Below are positions 14,006 to 18,315 of a DNA stretch of 18,315 bases, in pieces. A program made the translations under genes and the position numbers. The stretch covers positions 1-18,315 of the forward strand of contig DASRSM010000087.1 of NCBI GenBank assembly GCA_035656415.1, read 5' to 3'. The notes below the pieces were generated by a model. The model saw nothing but the letters and a program-made list of their open reading frames with translations, searched no databases and was not told the origin of the DNA. Positions within the stretch are counted from its first letter, which is position 1. Each line of letters opens with the position of its first letter. The stretch comes from JAFAHZ01 sp035656415 (lineage in GTDB: Bacteria; Vulcanimicrobiota; Vulcanimicrobiia; Vulcanimicrobiales; Vulcanimicrobiaceae).

Positions 14006-15019
14006 CTAGAAGTTGACCGTCGCGGTAATCAAGTCGCTGTACGCATCGACGTTCACGTCTTGGGCCAGCGACGGAATCTGTCCGAAGAGGCTGAGTGAGG
14101 AAGGCGCCGTGATGCCGCCCGCGATCGACTCCGCGACGGCCGTGGTCGGAAACCGCGTCGCGTAACCTGCATCTTCGAAGACGTCGTACGAAATGTAGTT
14201 CGAGAAACTCGCACCCTTCATCGCGCGCGTCGACGGTGCCGTCGCGTTCCCACCGTTATTGCCGCCGCTCAACGTCAGCGTCACTCCGCTCGAAGAACGC
14301 GTGCACGTAACGACTACACTGCCCGTTGCGTTCGTGACTCCGGCGAGGCTCACCGGATTGTACGCGCCGAAGGCGATGTTGGATCCGGTGCCGATCGTGC
14401 AGCTCTGGGCTGCCGAACCGCTCATCGATACCGTCACGGTTGCCGGTGACGTATCGCCCGCGCCCGTGACGTTTATCGTCATAGCGGTATCGGTGTAACT
14501 TCCGACTTGCGAGTCGTTGAGCGACGTCGTCGCCACCGGCTGCGCCAGCTGACCGTAAAACGTATACGAGTACGTCCCCGCTCCGCCGCTCGTGCAATCG
14601 CCGGTACTGCACGTAAGAACCACTGTTCCGCCCGAGCTTAGCGGCGTTATGCCGTCGGTTTTGAATAATTGATAGTAGAGCGTATTATAGGGGCTCGGTC
14701 CGGCGCATAACGCGCACAGGATACCTCGATAGCCGAAACCGCTCGAGTAGTACGTTCCGGCGTTAAATGTAAGGGTCACGGTCCCGGGCGACGCGCCTGA
14801 AAGGTTCTTGCACGTGCCCGTGATCACTGCGGAAACGACTCCGCCGGGCATGAGAGCTGTCGGCTCGAAGGTCGCGCCGAGCGCCATGGCTCCGGTAGTG
14901 CCGCCCGACGTGACCTTATTTGCCGTACAGTTCGACGGGGCCGCTATCGCGCGTGCGTTCGTAGCCCACAGCGCACCGCAACAAAGCGCGACGGCGAACA
15001 GCCACCTCCCGAGTTTCAC
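14006..15019 (-). CDS. spore coat U (SCPU) domain protein, CsuE-like pilus subunit
   Basis: A 337-aa secreted protein with a signal peptide of about 24 residues (KLGRWLFAVALCCGALW, then ATNARA). The C-terminal half (about 205-337) is a classical SCPU domain: CTIGTGSNIAFGAYNP, then VVVTCTR, then YISYDVFEDAGYATRF, ending with YSDLITATVNF as in Csu pilins. The N-terminal half starts SNCTANKVTSGG and has several cysteines, consistent with a second, divergent SCPU/adhesin domain as in CsuE tip subunits. GTG 15019 overlaps the usher stop (GTGA), indicating coupling; a GTG at 15031 is an alternative. As the last gene after the usher, a tip role is likely by analogy with Csu loci. Confidence 0.85.
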   Translation of the reverse strand: MKLGRWLFAVALCCGALWATNARAIAAPSNCTANKVTSGGTTGAMALGATFEPTALMPGGVVSAVITGTCKNLSGASPGTVTLTFNAGTYYSSGFGYRGILCALCAGPSPYNTLYYQLFKTDGITPLSSGGTVVLTCSTGDCTSGGAGTYSYTFYGQLAQPVATTSLNDSQVGSYTDTAMTINVTGAGDTSPATVTVSMSGSAAQSCTIGTGSNIAFGAYNPVSLAGVTNATGSVVVTCTRSSSGVTLTLSGGNNGGNATAPSTRAMKGASFSNYISYDVFEDAGYATRFPTTAVAESIAGGITAPSSLSLFGQIPSLAQDVNVDAYSDLITATVNF

Positions 15020-17316
15020 TGCTGCGTGCACCGCAGCGTCCCCATCTTGACGAGTATTTTTTCGGTTTGCGGCGCGCTAAACTCGAACGCACACTCGCCG
15101 CCCTCGTACAGAACGCGCGCGGGATACGTTCCCGCGGGAACGTTTTCGAGGTAGAATTCGCCGTTAGCGCCCAGTGCGGATTCGGTATGGAACTCCTTAC
15201 CGGTCAGATCCAGTTCGCCGAACTTCGGAACGATCGTTTGCCCTTTGGCTTCGACCACGACGCTGCCCGTCAACGCTAAGAGATGCGTGGCAGCAAACGT
15301 GACGACGGCGCCCGCCGAGGATGGCGGCGCGACGAGCTTTTCCACGGTCTGAATGCTCGTGTTGAGCGGAACGTTCTTGTCGTCGATGCGGATCGGGTTG
15401 CCGTAGTTGGGCAATAGATCGGTAACGAGCAGCTTGCCGTTCTTGTCGGTATTGCCGACGAACTCGTTCTCCAGATAAACCCCGACACCGGGGATACCGG
15501 GGACGTCGACCAGAGCGTACGACGACGTGATCGGCTGACTGAGGTACGTACCGCCGTCGATGAAGGCAACGCCGCCGGCGACGCGAGCCGCCAGACCCAG
15601 CGATCCCACGCTCGACGTCGCATAATCGAGCTCGCCGTTGCCGTATTGGCTTTGATAGCCTAGCGAGCCGCTCAACGCGTGGAACGACGGATTATAGCTG
15701 GCCGCGTATCCTAAACCGTACCGGCCTTGCGGCGATTGCTGGACTTCCACGTTGGCTTGGCTCGTCGTACCGACTTGCTCGGTCACCGAACCGCTGGCGC
15801 GCCCGACCGCAAAATTCAGCGTTCCGGTGACGCCATCGCTCGGCGCGGACGTCGTGCTCGTGTTGCGTTGAAGGCTCAACCCGAACGAATATCCGCGGCT
15901 CACCGGAAACGTCTCGATGACGGTGAGCTGATTGAAGGTTCCGCTGTCGCGCATATGGCGGCGAGAATATTGGGCGCCCAGTGAAGTCACGCCGACCGGC
16001 GTCCCCGCAAATGCCGAGACGGACGACGTCGCGCGATCGAGATCCGGCGCTTGGCTCACGTTCGCGTAGTACGGACCTTGCGCCAAGAACGTGAACGCCA
16101 TGTTGAATCGCGGCGCGTTGTACGCATAGCCGAACGAAGCCGCGACGCCCGATAGTCCCTGCTGGTCGCTTCCGGAAGCGGCAAAGTGGAAACTGCCGAA
16201 GCTCGAGCTCCAATCGAACACGGGGCCCGCGCTGACGAGGTAAGGAGTCGCTTCGAACCGCCCGCCTAAAGTCAACGCGTTCGTGAGACCGACGACGTAT
16301 CGCGCAACGGCCGCGCCGGGTCCGTACGAGTCACCGTAAGAGAACTCGTTTCGTCGCAAGAGGCCTACGGCGTACTGATAGTCGGTCGTGCCCGGCGCGA
16401 GAATTTCCGGAGTCGCGTAGTAGGATTGCGCGTACGTGTGGGAGTTGCCGAGCGCGTCGGTGACCACGACCGTTGCGTTCCCGCTCCCGGTCGTAACCGG
16501 CAACTGATTCAGGTTGAAGGATCCCGGAGGCAGATCGACCTGCTGAACCAGTTGACCGTTCACGTAGACGTTGGCGATCGAGGGCGTCGTGGCCACGCCC
16601 GACAAGCTCGGCAACGGGTAGTGAATCGCGTATGGATCCAAATCGAACGCCCGCGCGGCGCCGATTCCGGCCATGAAGATAGAGCCGCCCAGATCGCCGC
16701 TTGCCGCGTCGAAGTCGCCGGCAACCTTGCGAACCTCGGCGAGCCTATCGTCCATTTCGTCGTAGATCAGTCCACGCCGAACTGCCGAATCGCTCGACGC
16801 GGTAAACGAAAAGTGAAACGAATCCTGACCGTGGCTTATCCCGGTCTCGAAATATCCGTTGCTCGCGCCGCCGGCGTCGGTTACCGCATAGTTCGTGTAC
16901 GCGCTGGAGGTACTGGTGTAGTCGATATTGCGCGGCCGTGCGCGTGTGAGGCTTTGGGACGTGCCGCCGAAATGCTTGGCGCTGATCGTCACGTCGAGCG
17001 AAAGGGAGTCGGGATCGAGCTTGAACGTCACGTCCGGCGCCAGCGACATCAGCGAAACGTAGATCTCGTTGTGAATCGTTTCGCGCGCACCCTCGAGTCC
17101 GTGAACCCCGGCCTGTTCGAACGCGGAAATCGGGACGAGCACGTCGGAGCCGCGCAAGATTGCGACGGTTTCCCCATCGTCGACGGTATTGATGTGAAGC
17201 GTCACAAAGGTGCGCACGTCCGCAGGAGCCGCCGCCTGTGCCGGCGTTGCTGATATCGTTTGACTCGAAAACACAATAGCCAGCGCGGTACTCATCGCCG
17301 CGAGACGGAGCCGCAT
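15016..17316 (-). CDS. fimbrial outer-membrane usher (FimD/CsuD-like)
   Basis: A 766-aa usher, a beta-barrel in the outer membrane through which pilus subunits are assembled. It has a signal peptide (MRLRLAAMSTALAIVF ... PAQA), an N-terminal domain (about 30-120), a long barrel rich in alternating strands with a plug-like segment (SIANVYVNGQLVQQVDLPPG, about 247-266), and C-terminal domains with GVGVYLENEFVGNTDKNGK, LLPNYGNPIRIDDKNVPLN and NGEFYLENVPAGTYPARV. Two cysteines near the end (GECAF, LRCTQQ) fit the usher C-terminal disulfide. ATG 17316 gives a basic n-region for secretion and a 25-bp overlap with the chaperone gene; ATG 17295 would form an ATGA overlap but lacks positive charges. 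It is slightly short for the family (about 800 aa). Confidence 0.9.
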   Translation of the reverse strand: MRLRLAAMSTALAIVFSSQTISATPAQAAAPADVRTFVTLHINTVDDGETVAILRGSDVLVPISAFEQAGVHGLEGARETIHNEIYVSLMSLAPDVTFKLDPDSLSLDVTISAKHFGGTSQSLTRARPRNIDYTSTSSAYTNYAVTDAGGASNGYFETGISHGQDSFHFSFTASSDSAVRRGLIYDEMDDRLAEVRKVAGDFDAASGDLGGSIFMAGIGAARAFDLDPYAIHYPLPSLSGVATTPSIANVYVNGQLVQQVDLPPGSFNLNQLPVTTGSGNATVVVTDALGNSHTYAQSYYATPEILAPGTTDYQYAVGLLRRNEFSYGDSYGPGAAVARYVVGLTNALTLGGRFEATPYLVSAGPVFDWSSSFGSFHFAASGSDQQGLSGVAASFGYAYNAPRFNMAFTFLAQGPYYANVSQAPDLDRATSSVSAFAGTPVGVTSLGAQYSRRHMRDSGTFNQLTVIETFPVSRGYSFGLSLQRNTSTTSAPSDGVTGTLNFAVGRASGSVTEQVGTTSQANVEVQQSPQGRYGLGYAASYNPSFHALSGSLGYQSQYGNGELDYATSSVGSLGLAARVAGGVAFIDGGTYLSQPITSSYALVDVPGIPGVGVYLENEFVGNTDKNGKLLVTDLLPNYGNPIRIDDKNVPLNTSIQTVEKLVAPPSSAGAVVTFAATHLLALTGSVVVEAKGQTIVPKFGELDLTGKEFHTESALGANGEFYLENVPAGTYPARVLYEGGECAFEFSAPQTEKILVKMGTLRCTQQ

Positions 17317-18074
17317 TGCTTACTGAGGTCGGGGAAGGAATTCGAAAACGAGACCGTGTCTGCGTGCACCTGGATGGCGAGCGAGGAAAGCGCCGCGCAG
17401 TTGGTCTTGGAAATCGGCACCGAGAAGTGGCGCGTGCCGCCTGCCAAGACGTACCATCCGTTCAAGTCGTGCGAAACCAAGTCGCTGCCGGCCGCACTTT
17501 TGCCCACGACCTTGACCTGCTGAATCGAAAAGTGCGTGTTTCCCGTGTTGACCACGTCGAAGCTCAACGCGTTATCGCGGACGGCCGGGTTTCGAACGCT
17601 TCCGCTGATGACCGGCGCTCCGATCGGGTTGATAAAGACGGGAATGCCGATTTTCAAACGGATCGAGATGGCAGCGGTCTTGGGAGTAACGACGGACTGG
17701 AGCGACGGCAATTCCTCGACGAAAACGCGGAACGACTTTTCGGCGGCCGCTTGGTCGGCCGTAACGCCGACGCGAACGCGCCGCGTTTCGCCGGCGTCGA
17801 GCGTTAAAAGCGCGGGAAAAAAGACGAGATCGTCCGTCGGGGTGAGCTGCATCTCCCCCGAAGCGCTTTGATTCCATGAGAACCCGGAGACTTGCAGCCG
17901 CAGTTTGTCGCCGCTTTGGTTCGTAATGGCGATGGTCGCGCTTGAGTTGCCCTTGGCGAGAGTGACGATGATCGGCTCGACGGAGAACGTCGCGGCTCTC
18001 GCCGGCGACGGGACAAAAAGCGCTGCCGCCAGGGCAGCCACGATGGCGGTCCTAGAAATTAATGGTTGCCACAT
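17292..18074 (-). CDS. periplasmic pilus chaperone (PapD/CsuC-like)
   Basis: A 260-aa periplasmic chaperone with a signal peptide (residues about 1-27, cleaved after PSPARA) and two immunoglobulin-like domains. The first has ATFSVEPIIVTLAKGNSSATIAITNQ, then FFPALLTLDAGETRRVRVG, the PapD-type edge-strand region used to cap subunits. The second has VVNTGNTHFSIQQVKVVG and a cysteine pair (KTNCAAL, SKQCGSV) likely forming a disulfide. ATG 18074 is used because the signal peptide follows at once; the frame is open to 18125 but that part overlaps the preceding gene in an unlikely sequence. The start overlaps the end of the pilin-like gene by 23 bp and no Shine-Dalgarno is visible, consistent with coupled translation. 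Confidence 0.88.
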   Translation of the reverse strand: MWQPLISRTAIVAALAAALFVPSPARAATFSVEPIIVTLAKGNSSATIAITNQSGDKLRLQVSGFSWNQSASGEMQLTPTDDLVFFPALLTLDAGETRRVRVGVTADQAAAEKSFRVFVEELPSLQSVVTPKTAAISIRLKIGIPVFINPIGAPVISGSVRNPAVRDNALSFDVVNTGNTHFSIQQVKVVGKSAAGSDLVSHDLNGWYVLAGGTRHFSVPISKTNCAALSSLAIQVHADTVSFSNSFPDLSKQCGSVSRR

Positions 18075-18315
18075 TAGTACGTTTGTCGGCCGGATCGATG
18101 CGAACGGTGAGGGTGGCCGGCGCACCGTCGAGCTGGCAATCCGACAGCAGCGAGGCCAGGTGCAGTTCCGGCTTACCCATCGTATCCAGAGACACCGTCG
18201 CCGGTACCTGAACGACGCAGGGCTTTCGTACGACCTTTAGGACGACTTTGAACTTCGTATCGGACGCCTGCTGAGCGAAGGCAGGCGTAGCGCACGCCAA
18301 GACTCCCAGCAAAGC
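18052..18315 (-). CDS. small secreted pilin-like protein (5' end outside window)
   Basis: The gene is cut by the right edge of the window. What remains is 87 codons: the end of a signal peptide (LLGVLACATPAFA, then QQ) and a mature part of about 70 residues. It has two cysteines (VRKPCVVQVP and LLSDCQLDG), alternating strands and a final ATINF, like a short fimbrial subunit. It is half the length of an ordinary pilin (about 150 aa), so it could be a minor subunit, a reduced pilin or a truncated one. It lies first before chaperone, usher and tip, where pilin genes belong in Csu-type operons. Identification rests mostly on context. Confidence 0.55.
   Translation of the reverse strand, partial: ALLGVLACATPAFAQQASDTKFKVVLKVVRKPCVVQVPATVSLDTMGKPELHLASLLSDCQLDGAPATLTVRIDPADKRTNVATINF

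Noticed and set aside
1..18315. CRISPR arrays, tRNA or rRNA genes, insertion sequences
   Set aside because: I saw no regularly spaced repeats, no tRNA-like cloverleaf, no rRNA stretches and no transposase or terminal inverted repeats in the window.

Overview
The window is a dense bacterial chromosome segment with a Firmicutes-like gene order but diderm-type surface genes. The order yacL(PIN/TRAM)-ispD-ispF-gltX(partial)-cysE-cysS-rlmB ... sigH matches the well-known Bacillus subtilis order. The fakA-plsX pair near rpmB also recalls the Bacillus yloV/plsX/rpmB area. A chaperone-usher pilus locus at the right end implies an outer membrane. I infer a diderm lineage of the Terrabacteria side, for example Candidatus Eremiobacterota or a relative; the lineage is inference, not proven.

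Layout. Positions 1-360 hold no confident gene, only a strong hairpin terminator (316-340) and ambiguous open frames. A sigma-H-type sigma factor (minus, 361-1008) has a near-consensus promoter with a palindrome in its spacer. Two plus-strand regulators follow: an Xre/MbcA-type antitoxin-like protein (1238-1612) and a STAS anti-sigma-factor antagonist (1717-2088). The STAS gene runs tail to tail into rlmB, overlapping it by 68 bp.

From 12935 down to 2021 lies one minus-strand run of twelve genes with overlaps or gaps of at most about 40 bp: hemerythrin, fakA, plsX, degV/fakB, hemW, yacL-like PIN/TRAM, ispD, ispF, a stand-alone GluRS anticodon-binding domain, cysE, cysS, rlmB. It joins fatty acid activation (FakA/FakB/PlsX), heme handling, isoprenoid precursor synthesis (IspD/IspF), cysteine synthesis and charging (CysE/CysS) and rRNA modification. 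Many of its starts are GTG or TTG.

Divergent from the operon are a UdgX-type uracil-DNA glycosylase (13070-13720) and rpmB (L28), which has its own promoter and terminator. From the right edge to 14006, minus strand, runs a Csu-like chaperone-usher locus: a short pilin-like protein (cut by the window edge), a PapD-like chaperone, an usher and a two-domain SCPU tip-like subunit.

The most notable points are the gltX remnant reduced to its C-terminal domain but kept in place and translationally coupled to ispF, the contiguous FakA-PlsX-FakB set, the replacement of the genes usually between rlmB and sigH by two regulators, the sigH promoter palindrome, and the pilus locus in a non-proteobacterial background.
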